NCBI GenBank assembly: GCA_040221055.1
Contig: JAVJVN010000014.1
Span: 363,001-427,000 of the forward strand
DNA: 64,000 nucleotides
Source of the DNA: Rhodothermales bacterium
GTDB taxonomy: Bacteria > Bacteroidota > Rhodothermia > Rhodothermales > UBA10348
Direction of reading: 5' to 3'
In this document: positions 32,245 through 41,985 of the stretch, piece after piece
How positions within the stretch are numbered: position 1 is the stretch's first letter
How the letters are laid out: each line of letters opens with the position of its first letter
The notes under the pieces: model-generated
Databases searched by the model: none
What the model saw: the letters and a program-made list of their open reading frames with translations, nothing else
Told to the model about the DNA's origin: nothing
Position numbers and translations under genes: made by a program

Positions 32245-33239
32245 AGATGCACTACGAAGCCGACCCCACCCTCATCCGCAATCGCACGGTTGCCGTCATC
32301 GGATACGGCAGCCAGGGCCACGCCCATGCGCTGAACCTGCACGAAAGCGGCGTCCGCGTCATCGTGGGCTTGCGCCCGGGCAGTGCGACGGCCGCCGAAG
32401 TCGCCCTGCGCGGCCTGGAGACGGCGACCATCGACGAAGCCGCGGCCGAGGCCGACGTGGTCATGCTGCTCATTCCGGATCAGCACCAGAAGCGGGTCTA
32501 TGAGGCCCACATCCGCCCGCACATGACGCCGGGCAAGGCGCTCGCGTTTGGCCATGGATTCAACATCCACTACGGCCAGATTGAGCCGCCCGAGGGCGTG
32601 GACGTGTTCATGGTGGCGCCCAAGTCGCCCGGACACCTCGTCCGGCGGACGTACGAGGAGGGCCGCGGCGTGCCGTGCCTGGTGGCCGTCGCACAGGATG
32701 CGAGCGGCGAGGCCATGGACCTGGCGCTCTCGTATGCCGATGCCATCGGGGGCACCCGCGCCGGGGTCATCGAGACCAACTTCAGGGATGAGACCGAAAC
32801 CGATCTGTTCGGCGAGCAGGCCGTGCTGTGCGGCGGCACCGAAGGCCTCATCAAGGCCGGGTTTGAAACGCTCACGGAAGCGGGATATCCCGAAGAACTG
32901 GCGTACTTTGAGGTGCTGCACGAAATGAAATTGATCGTGGACCTGTACTACGAAGGCGGACTGGAAGCCATGAACCGGTCCGTCAGCGACACGGCTGAAT
33001 ACGGGGGATACTCCCGCGGCGCGCGCGTGGTGACGCCCGCCGTCAAGCAGGAGATGAAAGCCATCCTCGCCGAAATCCAGTCCGGCGCGTTCGCCCGCGA
33101 ATGGATTGATGAGTGCGAAAAGGGCTGGCCCAACATGAACGGCCTGCGCGAGGCGCACATGAACCACCCCGTCGAGACCGTCGGCAAGAAACTGCGCTCC
33201 ATGATGTCATGGATCCGCTCATCCGTAGCCGTGGACTGA
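32241..33239 (+). CDS. ilvC: Ketol-acid reductoisomerase (class I)
   Basis: 332 residues, the short class I form. The NADP-binding loop is [21 protein letters not shown]; the metal-binding acids lie in [20 protein letters not shown] and further on in [13 protein letters not shown]. It isomerises and reduces acetolactate and acetohydroxybutyrate. It starts within the ilvN stop (ATGA). Confidence 0.96.
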   Translation: MKMHYEADPTLIRNRTVAVIGYGSQGHAHALNLHESGVRVIVGLRPGSATAAEVALRGLETATIDEAAAEADVVMLLIPDQHQKRVYEAHIRPHMTPGKALAFGHGFNIHYGQIEPPEGVDVFMVAPKSPGHLVRRTYEEGRGVPCLVAVAQDASGEAMDLALSYADAIGGTRAGVIETNFRDETETDLFGEQAVLCGGTEGLIKAGFETLTEAGYPEELAYFEVLHEMKLIVDLYYEGGLEAMNRSVSDTAEYGGYSRGARVVTPAVKQEMKAILAEIQSGAFAREWIDECEKGWPNMNGLREAHMNHPVETVGKKLRSMMSWIRSSVAVD

Positions 33240-34264
33240 TGCCTGATCCTCATATTCACGTGGCCCTCCTCCCTGGCGACGGCATAGGCCCCGAAGTGGC
33301 CCGCGCCGCCCGGGAGGTCCTGGAAGCCGCCGCGCCCGGCCGATTCCGTTTCACCGAGCATCCGTTCGGCGGCGCGGCGATTGACGGGGGCGGTTCACCC
33401 CTTCCCCCGGAAACCCTCGAAGCCTGCCGCGCGGCCGATGCCGTGCTGCTGGGTGCCATCGGGGGACCCCGGTGGGATGCGCTGCCGCGGGCGCATCGAC
33501 CGGAATCGGGCCTCCTGGCCCTGCGCAGTGCGCTCGGGACGTTCGCGAATCTGCGCCCGGTGCCGTTCGGCGCGGATCTGCTCATCGTCCGTGAACTCAC
33601 GGGGGGCATCTACTTCGGTCAGCCCCGGTCCTACGAATCGGGCCGGGCCTACAACACCATGGTCTACGAACGCGACGAAATCGTGCGCATTGCCCACGTG
33701 GCGTTCGAACAGGCGCGCCGGCGGCGCAGCCATGTGACGAGCGTGGACAAGGCGAACGTGCTGGAAGTGTCGCAGCTGTGGCGCGAGGTGGTCACCGAAA
33801 TCGGCGGCCTGTACCCGGACGTGCGCCTGGACCACATGTACGTGGACAACGCGGCCATGCAGATCGTGCAGAACCCGGCGCAGTTCGACGTCATTGTGAC
33901 GGGCAACCTGTTCGGGGACATCCTGTCGGACCTGGCGTCGACGCTCGCCGGATCGCTCGGCACGCTGCCGTCCGCCTGCACAGGCACCAATACGCCCATT
34001 TTCGAACCCGTACACGGAAGCGCTCCCGACCTCGTGGGCACCGGCCGCGCCAACCCCATCGGGGCCATCCTGAGCGGCGCCATGCTCCTGGATGAGCTCG
34101 GGCTCGGCGGTGAGGCCGACGCCGTCCGCCGCGCCGTCCAACAGGCCATCCACGCCGGCACGCGCACCGTTGACCTGGGCGGCACCGCCACGTGCGCCGA
34201 CATGACCGCCGCCATTACGGCCGCCCTCGCCGCACCCGCGGCCACAACCCCGCAGCAGAAATGA
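33239..34264 (+). CDS. leuB: 3-isopropylmalate dehydrogenase
   Basis: 341 residues from the ATG at 33239, which shares a base with the ilvC stop; the longer frame starting at 33113 lies inside ilvC. Motifs: LLPGDGIGPEV at the start, GAIGGPRWD, the substrate loop ELTGGIYFGQPR, and NLFGDILSDLAS...EPVHGSAPDL for Mg and NAD binding. It oxidises and decarboxylates 3-isopropylmalate in leucine synthesis. Confidence 0.95.
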   Translation: MPDPHIHVALLPGDGIGPEVARAAREVLEAAAPGRFRFTEHPFGGAAIDGGGSPLPPETLEACRAADAVLLGAIGGPRWDALPRAHRPESGLLALRSALGTFANLRPVPFGADLLIVRELTGGIYFGQPRSYESGRAYNTMVYERDEIVRIAHVAFEQARRRRSHVTSVDKANVLEVSQLWREVVTEIGGLYPDVRLDHMYVDNAAMQIVQNPAQFDVIVTGNLFGDILSDLASTLAGSLGTLPSACTGTNTPIFEPVHGSAPDLVGTGRANPIGAILSGAMLLDELGLGGEADAVRRAVQQAIHAGTRTVDLGGTATCADMTAAITAALAAPAATTPQQK

Positions 34265-35868
34265 ATCAGATCCTTCTCTTCGACACCACCCTCCGCGACG
34301 GCGAACAGGCCCCCGGGGCCGCCATGAACCTCCCGGAAAAGCTGGAAATCGCACATGCACTCTCGGCGCTCGGCGTGGACATCATTGAGGCCGGCTTTCC
34401 CGTATCGTCCCCCGGCCAGTTCGAGGCCGTGCGCCAGATAGCGAACGAAGTCGCCGACGACACCGTCATCTGCGCCCTGGCCCGCGCCAAGGAGGGCGAC
34501 ATCGCATCGGCGGCGAAGGCGCTCGGCGGTCGCGCAACCTCGCGCATCCACACCTTCATTGCGACCTCCGACATCCACCTGCACAGCAAATTTGCCGATG
34601 CGCGCTACGGCACCACCCTGGACGCCAAGCGCCAGACCGTGCTCCGGATGGCCATCGATGCCGTGCGCCAGGCCCGCGAGCACACGGCCGACGTGGAATT
34701 CAGCGCCGAGGACGCCGGCCGCACGGACGTCGGCTTCCTGCACGAGGTGGTCGCCGCCGTCGTCGAGGCCGGCGCCACTACCATCAACATTCCCGATACC
34801 ACCGGCTACTGCATTCCCGACGAATATGCCGCGCTCATCCGCAGCGTCGTCGACATCGTGCCCGCCCGCGTCGTGGTCTCCACGCATTGCCACGACGACC
34901 TGGGCCTGGCCGTCGCCAACTCCCTGTCCGGCGTGCAGGCCGGGGCCCGCCAGGTGGAATGCACCATCAACGGCATAGGGGAGCGGGCCGGCAACGCCGC
35001 CCTCGAGGAAATCGCCATGGCGCTCGCCGTGCGCGCCGACCATTTCGGCATGCGGACCCGCGTGGACAGCCGCGGGCTGACGGACATGAGCAAGCTCGTA
35101 TCGACCTTCTCGGGATTTCCGGTGCAGCCCAACAAGGCCATCGTGGGGCGCAACGCGTTCTCGCACGAAGCCGGCATCCACCAGGACGGCATGCTGAAGA
35201 ACCGCGACACCTACGAAATCATGCGCGCCGAAGACGTGGGGCAGGTCACGGAATCAATCCGGCTCGGCCGGCATTCAGGCCGCCACGGGCTCTTCAGCCG
35301 CCTTGAAAAAATCGGCGTCCGCGTCCTGGACGACCAGCGCGATACGATCTACCATGCGTTCGTCGAACTCGCCGACCGCAAGAAAGAAATCAACGACATC
35401 GACCTCTACAACCTGGTAAACGAGCATACCACCACCATGTCCACCGCACACTACAAGCTTGAACACCTGGCCGTCTCGGTCGGCACCGACCGCCAGCCTT
35501 CCGCCACGGTCCGCATTGAACACGTCCGTGCCGAGCGCACGGAGGAAAAAACCGCAACGGGGGATGGTCCGATCGATGCGCTCTACCGCGCCATTGACCA
35601 CGCCGTGAACGAAGCCCACGACCTCGTATCGTACAATATCCGGTCCATTTCCGAGGGGGCCGATGCGTTCGGAGAGGTCTCGGTACTCATTTCCATGGGC
35701 GGCCCGTGCTTCACCGGCAAGGCCTCATCCACCGACGTCATCATTGCCTCGGCCGAAGCCTACGTCATGGCCCTCAACTCCATGGCCGCCTACCGCGCCG
35801 ACGAAGAATCCATCCGCTTCGTCAACTCGGGGATCATCAATGCCTTTGATGGCCACGATCCGTCGTAG
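34261..35868 (+). CDS. leuA: 2-isopropylmalate synthase
   Basis: 535 residues from the ATG at 34261, overlapping leuB by four bases. The catalytic opening is LLFDTTLRDGEQAPG, and the metal-binding HxH is in VVSTHCHDDLGLAVANS. The C-terminal LeuA dimerisation/regulatory domain (about 400-535) should bind leucine for feedback inhibition. It commits ketoisovalerate to leucine synthesis. Confidence 0.95.
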   Translation: MNQILLFDTTLRDGEQAPGAAMNLPEKLEIAHALSALGVDIIEAGFPVSSPGQFEAVRQIANEVADDTVICALARAKEGDIASAAKALGGRATSRIHTFIATSDIHLHSKFADARYGTTLDAKRQTVLRMAIDAVRQAREHTADVEFSAEDAGRTDVGFLHEVVAAVVEAGATTINIPDTTGYCIPDEYAALIRSVVDIVPARVVVSTHCHDDLGLAVANSLSGVQAGARQVECTINGIGERAGNAALEEIAMALAVRADHFGMRTRVDSRGLTDMSKLVSTFSGFPVQPNKAIVGRNAFSHEAGIHQDGMLKNRDTYEIMRAEDVGQVTESIRLGRHSGRHGLFSRLEKIGVRVLDDQRDTIYHAFVELADRKKEINDIDLYNLVNEHTTTMSTAHYKLEHLAVSVGTDRQPSATVRIEHVRAERTEEKTATGDGPIDALYRAIDHAVNEAHDLVSYNIRSISEGADAFGEVSVLISMGGPCFTGKASSTDVIIASAEAYVMALNSMAAYRADEESIRFVNSGIINAFDGHDPS

Positions 35869-35924
35869 GCGTGCAGTATCCTGCTTTCCAGCGCTATCCC
35901 ATCCCTAAAAACCTTTTTTGAGCC

Positions 35925-37295
35925 TTGACCCTTACCGAACAAATCCTCGCCGCCCATGCCGGTCGGGAGCGTGTTGCGCCCGGTGACTCCATCTGGGTGG
36001 ATGTGGATACGCTCATGACCCACGACGTCTGCGGGCCGCCCACGTTCGGCATTTTCGAGCGGGAGTTCGGGGCCGATGCGCGCGTTTGGAATCCCGACGG
36101 CGTGGTGGTCCTTCCGGACCACTACATCCACACCGAGGATCCACATGCGCGGCGCAACATCGAGTTGCTCCGCGCCTTTGCGGCCAAGCACGAACTGCCT
36201 CACTACTACGATGTAGGAACCAGCAGGTACAAGGGAGTCTGCCACGTAGCATTGGCAGAGGAGGGGTTCAATCTGCCCGGCACCGTGCTCTTCGGGACCG
36301 ACAGCCATACGTGCACTTCGGGCGCTTTCGGGCTGTTTTCGACGGGCGTGGGCAACACCGATGCCGCGTTCATCCTGGGCACGGGCAAGATCTGGGTCCG
36401 CGTCCCGGAAACCATGCGGTTCGTCTTCGAAGGCGCACTCCCGCCGTGGCTCATGGCCAAGGACCTCATCCTGGCCGTCATCGGCGACATCGGATTCGAG
36501 GGCGGCACCTATCGCGCCCTGGAATTCGACGGCGAGGCCGTCTTCGACCTCTCCATGGAAGAGCGCATGACGCTCACCAACATGGCCATCGAAGCGGGAG
36601 GGAAGAACGGCATTATTGCGGCCGATGCGAAGACCGAGGCCTTCGTCCGCGAACGCACCGACCGGCCCTACACCGTGGTCCGGCCGTCGCCCAACGCCTC
36701 CTACGCCTTCGAAAAGGTGTACGACGTCTCGAAAATGGAGCCCGTCGTCGCCAAGCCCCACCGACCGGACAACAAGGCCACCGTCAGTGAAGTCGCCGGC
36801 ACCCGCCTGGACCGCGCCTACATCGGCAGCTGCACCGGCGGCAAATTCGGCGACTTCGTCGCCGCCGCCGGCATCCTCGGCCACGCCGGGGCGGGCACGT
36901 CCATCAGTCGAACCCTTTCCTCATCAGGTTCGGCTCAAGGTTCATCATCTGAGGGCCGCGTGGCCATAGATACGTTTGTGGTGCCCGCTTCGACCGAAGT
37001 CTCCCGCCGCCTGCGCGAAGAAAGCCACCCCGATTTTCCCGGGAAGTCCCTCTGGCAACTCTTCCTGGATGCCGGATGCAAGATGGGCCACGCCTCCTGC
37101 GGCGCCTGCCTCGGCGGCCCCGTGGACACCTTCGGCCGCACCCACGGCACCGAAGTCGTCATCTCCACCACAAACCGCAACTTCCCCGGCCGCATGGGCT
37201 CCAAAGCCGCCTCCGTCTACCTCGCCTCACCCCTCACCGTCGCCGCCTCCGCCCTCGCCGGCGTCATCACCGACCCACGGGAAGTCCTCGTTTAA
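35925..37295 (+). CDS. leuC: 3-isopropylmalate dehydratase, large subunit
   Basis: 456 residues starting with TTG at 35925. Aconitase-family cluster cysteines are in the GSCTGGKFGDF and HASCGACLGG blocks; GTDSHTCTSGAFG is also present. The protein follows the shorter HacA/archaeal-type large-subunit pattern. A Ser/Gly-rich insertion (about 320-345, SISRTLSSSGSAQGSSSEG) lengthens it between two conserved blocks. It is 56 bases after leuA, the largest gap in the operon. Confidence 0.92.
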   Translation: MTLTEQILAAHAGRERVAPGDSIWVDVDTLMTHDVCGPPTFGIFEREFGADARVWNPDGVVVLPDHYIHTEDPHARRNIELLRAFAAKHELPHYYDVGTSRYKGVCHVALAEEGFNLPGTVLFGTDSHTCTSGAFGLFSTGVGNTDAAFILGTGKIWVRVPETMRFVFEGALPPWLMAKDLILAVIGDIGFEGGTYRALEFDGEAVFDLSMEERMTLTNMAIEAGGKNGIIAADAKTEAFVRERTDRPYTVVRPSPNASYAFEKVYDVSKMEPVVAKPHRPDNKATVSEVAGTRLDRAYIGSCTGGKFGDFVAAAGILGHAGAGTSISRTLSSSGSAQGSSSEGRVAIDTFVVPASTEVSRRLREESHPDFPGKSLWQLFLDAGCKMGHASCGACLGGPVDTFGRTHGTEVVISTTNRNFPGRMGSKAASVYLASPLTVAASALAGVITDPREVLV

Positions 37296-37322
37296 GCGCC
37301 CCATCTGGAAAAGCACAGAATC

Positions 37323-37889
37323 ATGAACCCCATCATAAATGGCCGCGCCTACGTCCTCGGAGACTCCGTCGATACGGACCAAATCATTCCTGCCGCGCAC
37401 CTTGTCTACAGTCTGAGCGAACCCGAAGAACGGCGGATGTACGGCCGGTACGCCCTCAGTGGTGTCCCCGAGGCTCAGGCCGGCCTCCCCAATGGCGGCA
37501 TCCCCTTCACCCAGCCCGACGCCTACACTTCGGACTTCACCATAGTCATCGCGGGCTCCAACTTCGGATGCGGCTCCTCCCGCGAGCACGCCCCCTTCGC
37601 CCTGGCCGAAGCAGGCGTCCAGGCGGTCGTCGCCGACGGATACGCCCGCATCTTCTACCGCAACGCGGTCGATGGCGGCTTCCTCGTGCCCTTCGAAACC
37701 CGCACCCGCCTGGTGGACCTCGTCGAAACCGGCGACGAACTCACCATAGACACCTCTACTGGCACCCTCCACGTTGCCCGCACCGACGAAACCTACCTCC
37801 TCCGGCCCCTCGGCGAAGTCGCCGGAATCATCGCCGCCGGTGGAATCTTCGCCTTCGCCCGCCAAACCGGCATGATCAAGGCTGTTTGA
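37323..37889 (+). CDS. leuD: 3-isopropylmalate dehydratase, small subunit
   Basis: 188 residues. DSVDTDQIIPAAHLVY and the swivel-domain signature GSNFGCGSSREHAPFAL identify the small subunit, which pairs with LeuC to isomerise isopropylmalate. It is the last gene of the ilv/leu operon; a 25-bp palindrome overlaps its stop codon. Confidence 0.94.
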   Translation: MNPIINGRAYVLGDSVDTDQIIPAAHLVYSLSEPEERRMYGRYALSGVPEAQAGLPNGGIPFTQPDAYTSDFTIVIAGSNFGCGSSREHAPFALAEAGVQAVVADGYARIFYRNAVDGGFLVPFETRTRLVDLVETGDELTIDTSTGTLHVARTDETYLLRPLGEVAGIIAAGGIFAFARQTGMIKAV

Positions 37890-37913
37890 AATGTAACCTG
37901 GCAGGTTACATTT
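37889..37913. terminator. 25-bp perfect palindrome at the end of the leu operon
   Basis: Arms AAATGTAACCTG (37889-37900) and CAGGTTACATTT (37902-37913) are exact complements around a single G. As RNA it makes a stem of 10 or so pairs directly after leuD, reading the same in both directions, with T3 at its right end. It is also the last feature before the low-GC defence genes, so it could be an operator or a recombination boundary instead. Confidence 0.5.
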
Positions 37914-38166
37914 AGGAGCGGGCCTTATTTAGCGGTCAGAACTCACCGATTGTCCCTCACGTCAGTCAAATCGACGCAGGAAGTGGGAAGTTTGGTTGCA
38001 CATTGCTTGTACCACCAAAATCATGTATCGTATTGCTCAGTCGAAAAAAATCGCGTTTCGTAGATGTTCTCTCCATTCCGTGGTATACATAGATCGTCTA
38101 TTGTTGTTTGTTGCTCTACTTCCGTGACACCAGTATGTGCAAAATAACACTTAGTAATGAAACATC

Positions 38167-38736
38167 ATGAGCTATCGAAACGGAAATTATACTGCTTTCT
38201 ACGTCAGTGAACCCTTTTCACAGTCTGCACTCGGAGCACACGCCACTAGAGATTTTCAGTCATACAATATGCTTAAAGCGTGGAAAGCCGCAGATCCGTC
38301 TTTCCCATTCATTGATTCACATGAGAAAAACTATAATGTTCGCGATTCGAGCAATTGGGATTTAACTCTGAAGCCGAGAATTCGTGATCGATTGGCGCAG
38401 TCCAAAAATATAGTACTATTTCTGAGTAGCGTAACTAAAAACAGTAGGGCTCTAAGAGAAGAGATAGTGTACGGTGTCGGTACCAAAGGGCTACCTGTTA
38501 TTGTGGTTTATCCGGACTTCAAAGATAAGTCTGAAATAGTCGACTGTAGTACTGGGAATTTTAAAACTAACATAGTTGCTCTTTGGGAAAAGCTGCCTTC
38601 TTTGCGAGATTTAATGAATGAAGTTCCTACACTTCACATACCAAATAAAAAGGCACACATAATAAATGCGCTGTTGGACAAAGACTTTGAGGTCCAAACA
38701 AAACGAGTAGTAGACAAGTATTATTATCCCTGTTAG
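38167..38736 (+). CDS. thsB: Thoeris TIR-domain protein ThsB (type II-like)
   Basis: 189 residues, AT-rich against its surroundings. It is a stand-alone MTH538-type TIR domain: AFYVSEPF at strand A, FIDSHEKNYNVRDSSNWD, LKPRIRDRLAQSKNIVLFLS, then SRALREEIVYGV, which carries the likely catalytic Glu (98 or 99), and LPVIVVYPDF. Such ThsB proteins sense phage and make an NAD-derived signal molecule. The partner gene directly downstream encodes a TM-macro protein, the effector layout of type II Thoeris. The start is an ATG with a 277-bp AT-rich upstream region. Confidence 0.8.
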   Translation: MSYRNGNYTAFYVSEPFSQSALGAHATRDFQSYNMLKAWKAADPSFPFIDSHEKNYNVRDSSNWDLTLKPRIRDRLAQSKNIVLFLSSVTKNSRALREEIVYGVGTKGLPVIVVYPDFKDKSEIVDCSTGNFKTNIVALWEKLPSLRDLMNEVPTLHIPNKKAHIINALLDKDFEVQTKRVVDKYYYPC

Positions 38737-38739
38737 CAC

Positions 38740-39621
38740 GTGTCTAGAATTAGGTCATACGGTCAACGAGCGAAGTATTCCTTCGGGACGCTCCTTAGTT
38801 TAGAATACTGGAGATACGCCCTAGTATCCAAGGAGGGAATCCGTTCAGTATTATTTGTGTACGGTGGGCTTTATCTGTTTATTGAAACGTTGGATTTCTT
38901 CAAAGTCTACACGAGAGATGATTATGGTTCTTACGCATTCTTATTATTTCTATTAGTCGCTATTATCATATCGTTATGGGTAAAACGACCAATAACGTCG
39001 GTAAAAATATCAATTCCTGCGTCCGATTGTATCATCGAGGTTCGCGTCGCAAATATATTCGATGTCAATGGCTCGGTTGTTGTGAGTACTAATACTATGT
39101 TTGAGGCGAATGTCGCAGATGGTGTCATTTCTCCTGAAAGTATACAGGGTCAGTTCACTTCGAAATATTTTTCGGGAAATCAGAGTAAATTAATAAGTCT
39201 TATAAAAGAAGGGCTGCCTCAAGAGCCTAATCACGATGTGTATCCTATGGGTACGACTGTTCGAATAAATACACATGGTAAGACGTTTTACTTGACTGCA
39301 ATGGCTAGTCTTAACGAAAAGGGTAATGCACAATCAACACGCCAGGACTTGTCGAGCGCTCTCGAAGGACTATGGAACTATGTTCGTACGGAAGGTGAGT
39401 TGCAGGAACTAGCAATACCAGTCATGGGCACGGGAAGAGGTAGATTAGGTTTATCAAGGAAGCGCGTGATTGGAATGATAGTAGAATCATTTGTTAAACA
39501 TTCTTATACGGGATTGCTAACTAATAAATTAGTAATATGCATTAGGCCTAGTGATGCTGAAAGGTTTATGACAAACTTGTATGATATCAAAGATTACATG
39601 AACCAGATAGTTCATGCCTGA
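38740..39621 (+). CDS. thsA: Thoeris effector ThsA, TM-macro type
   Basis: 293 residues, GTG start three bases after the thsB stop. Two membrane helices (about 35-54 and 65-82) are followed by a macro-like domain (about 95-290) with conserved MGTTVRINTHGKTFYLTAMA and the ligand loop IPVMGTGRGRLGLSRKR. This fits the ThsA macro family (related to DUF6430), in which the macro domain binds the TIR-made ADP-ribose conjugate and the membrane part kills or stalls the cell. The SIR2/SLOG effector of type I Thoeris is absent. Assignment rests on domain order and the neighbour. Confidence 0.75.
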   Translation: MSRIRSYGQRAKYSFGTLLSLEYWRYALVSKEGIRSVLFVYGGLYLFIETLDFFKVYTRDDYGSYAFLLFLLVAIIISLWVKRPITSVKISIPASDCIIEVRVANIFDVNGSVVVSTNTMFEANVADGVISPESIQGQFTSKYFSGNQSKLISLIKEGLPQEPNHDVYPMGTTVRINTHGKTFYLTAMASLNEKGNAQSTRQDLSSALEGLWNYVRTEGELQELAIPVMGTGRGRLGLSRKRVIGMIVESFVKHSYTGLLTNKLVICIRPSDAERFMTNLYDIKDYMNQIVHA

Positions 39622-39957
39622 GATTCCTGTCTGATTTATGGAAGTCCATTAGTTGATGAAAAATATCATTGAGCTCGATGGATACGGTCAAAACGTTCGA
39701 GTTCAACTGTGGACCCAAAAATAACGTGTAGAATCAATTGAGATCCGTAGTCCAGTATTTACCATTATCCAGAATGATCATTATCATAACGGTATATAAC
39801 ATGGATGCATGATGTAGCGGTTAGAGAATGGATATCGATACTTTCGTTGGTAGTTCTCTGGCTGGTACGTTAAGTAACGACGCACAGCGGTTAGCCTTGC
39901 CTGCCAACACCTTGAATGGTTATCCTATCCGCTTATTAAATCACGGACACTCGCTCA
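39622..39957. other. 336-bp gap between Thoeris and the restriction-modification locus
   Basis: No gene, tRNA or terminator is evident. The first 200 bases are AT-rich and contain the palindrome AATGATCATT (39773-39782). The heptamer GCGGTTA occurs twice (in AGCGGTTAG contexts near 39817 and 39888). The promoter of hsdM presumably lies in the last 100 bases. Confidence 0.4.
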
Positions 39958-41985
39958 ATGAACCACTCTGAAATCGTCTCTTTCCTGTGGGGCGTTGCCG
40001 ATTTGCTCCGTGATCACTTCAAGCGGGGCAAGTATCAGGATGTAATTCTGCCACTCACGGTACTCAGGCGGCTGGATTGTGTGCTGGAGCCTTCAAAGCA
40101 GAAGGTTCTTGAGCGGTACGAGCAGCTCTCCAAGATGGATCTGGAGAACCTGGATCCCCAGCTCAGGAAGGCATCCGGATTTGCTTTCTACAACACGTCC
40201 CGGTTCACCTTCGATCGTCTGCTGGCCGACGCGCCGAATCTCGCGGCCAACCTCCGGCATTACATTGCGGGCTTCAGCCCGAACATGCGCGAGGTCGTCG
40301 AGAAGTTCGATTTCGACAACACGATCTCGAAGCTTGAACAGTCCGGTCTGCTCTTCCTGGTGGTGGAGAAGTTCAATACGGTGGACCTCCACCCCGACCG
40401 GATTGACAACGCCACCATGGGCACGGTTTTCGAGGAACTCATTCGCAAGTTCAACGAGGCCCTGAATGAGAATCCTGGAGAGCACTTTACGCCGAGGGAC
40501 GTGGTGCATCTCATGGCAGATGTCCTGCTGACAGGTGACGAGCAGCGCATCAAAACCAAAGGTCGCGTGGTGACGGTCTATGATCCCTGTTGCGGATCTG
40601 GCGGAATGCTGACCATCACCAAGAACCACATCCAATCCGTCAATTCGACGGCCGATGTCCACGTGTTTGGGCAGGAGGTCAATCCCGAGACGTACGCCAT
40701 CTGCAAGTCCGACTTGTTCATGAAGTCGACGGATGGTCGGGACGGTGAAAATATCCGGTTTGGTTCGACGCTGCGGACGGACGAGCACTCCGGAATGACA
40801 TTCGATTACCTTATTGCCAATCCGCCGTACGGGAAGGATTGGAAGGGTGACAAGCAAGCGGTCGAGGGTGAAGCCGAGCGGGGCATGGCAGGTCGGTTTG
40901 GTCCCGGAACGCCGCGGATATCGGACGGGCAGATGCTGTTTCTGCTGCATCTTGTGCACCATATGAAGCGCGGCGACAGTGGCTCGCGCACGGCCATCAT
41001 CATGAATGGTTCTCCGCTGTTTACGGGCGATGCCGGGAGCGGCGAGAGTGAAATTCGGCGCTACGTCATGGAGGAAGATCTGGTAGAGGCGATAGTCGCC
41101 TTGCCAGAGCAGCTCTTTTACAACACGGGCATCGCCACGTACGTGTGGGTGCTTACGACCCGCAAGACGGCCGAGCGCAAAGGAAAGGTTTTGTTGGTCG
41201 ACGCCACGTCGTTCTGGACGCCCATGCGCAAGAGCTTGGGCGACAAGCGCCGTGAGATTCCGCGCGAAAAGGCAGAAGAAATCACGCGGTTGCTATCTGC
41301 ATTCAAAGAAGGCGAATACTGCCGCGTGTACCCGACGACCCATTTCGGATTCCGAAAAATCACAGTCGAGCGTCCGCTGCGACTCAATTTTCAAGCATCG
41401 GATGATCGGAAAGCCCGAATCCGGGAAGAAAGGACGTTCCAGCGCTTGGCAGAATCCAAAAAGAAAGGGCCAGCAGCAGAAAAGGAGATACTTGAGGGAC
41501 GCCTGATTCAACTGCAAATTGAGGCCGCGCTTCATGATCTGCCGGACACCCTCTTCAAGAGTCGAAAGGCATTTCTCAAGGAATTGAATTCAGCGGCGAA
41601 GCGCCACGACGTGAAGCTCGCGGCTCCCATCAAAAAGGCAATCCTCTCGGCCCTTTCTGAGCAGGACGATACGGCCGACATCTGCCGCGACAAGAATGGC
41701 GACCCCGAACCGGACACCAATCTGCGCGACACGGAAAGCGTGCCGTTGTCTGAAGACGTTCAGGAGTATTTCGAGTGCGAAGTTCTGCCCCACGTCCCAG
41801 ATGCGTGGATTGATGAGTCCAAACGGGACACGCGCGACGGCGATGTCGGCTTGGTGGGCTACGAGATCAACTTCAACCGGTATTTTTACAAATACACGCC
41901 TCCAAGGCCACTGGAGGAGATCGAAGCAGATATCAAGACCATCGAGCGGGAGATACTTGAATTGCTTCGGGAGGTGACGGGATGA
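39958..41985 (+). CDS. hsdM: Type I restriction-modification system, methyltransferase subunit HsdM
   Basis: 675 residues. The N-terminal HsdM helical domain (about 5-150) precedes the N6-adenine methyltransferase: SAM-binding DPCCGSGGM (about 209-217) and catalytic NPPYGKDW (about 288-295). FNRYFYKY near the C-terminus is usual in this subgroup. It methylates adenines in the target sequence chosen by HsdS. It overlaps the next gene by four bases. Base composition is nearer the host than the Thoeris genes. Confidence 0.95.
   Translation: MNHSEIVSFLWGVADLLRDHFKRGKYQDVILPLTVLRRLDCVLEPSKQKVLERYEQLSKMDLENLDPQLRKASGFAFYNTSRFTFDRLLADAPNLAANLRHYIAGFSPNMREVVEKFDFDNTISKLEQSGLLFLVVEKFNTVDLHPDRIDNATMGTVFEELIRKFNEALNENPGEHFTPRDVVHLMADVLLTGDEQRIKTKGRVVTVYDPCCGSGGMLTITKNHIQSVNSTADVHVFGQEVNPETYAICKSDLFMKSTDGRDGENIRFGSTLRTDEHSGMTFDYLIANPPYGKDWKGDKQAVEGEAERGMAGRFGPGTPRISDGQMLFLLHLVHHMKRGDSGSRTAIIMNGSPLFTGDAGSGESEIRRYVMEEDLVEAIVALPEQLFYNTGIATYVWVLTTRKTAERKGKVLLVDATSFWTPMRKSLGDKRREIPREKAEEITRLLSAFKEGEYCRVYPTTHFGFRKITVERPLRLNFQASDDRKARIREERTFQRLAESKKKGPAAEKEILEGRLIQLQIEAALHDLPDTLFKSRKAFLKELNSAAKRHDVKLAAPIKKAILSALSEQDDTADICRDKNGDPEPDTNLRDTESVPLSEDVQEYFECEVLPHVPDAWIDESKRDTRDGDVGLVGYEINFNRYFYKYTPPRPLEEIEADIKTIEREILELLREVTG

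Noticed and set aside
40093-40962. Minus-strand frame within hsdM
   Set aside because: Shadow of hsdM, whose SAM-binding and NPPY motifs lie on the plus strand.
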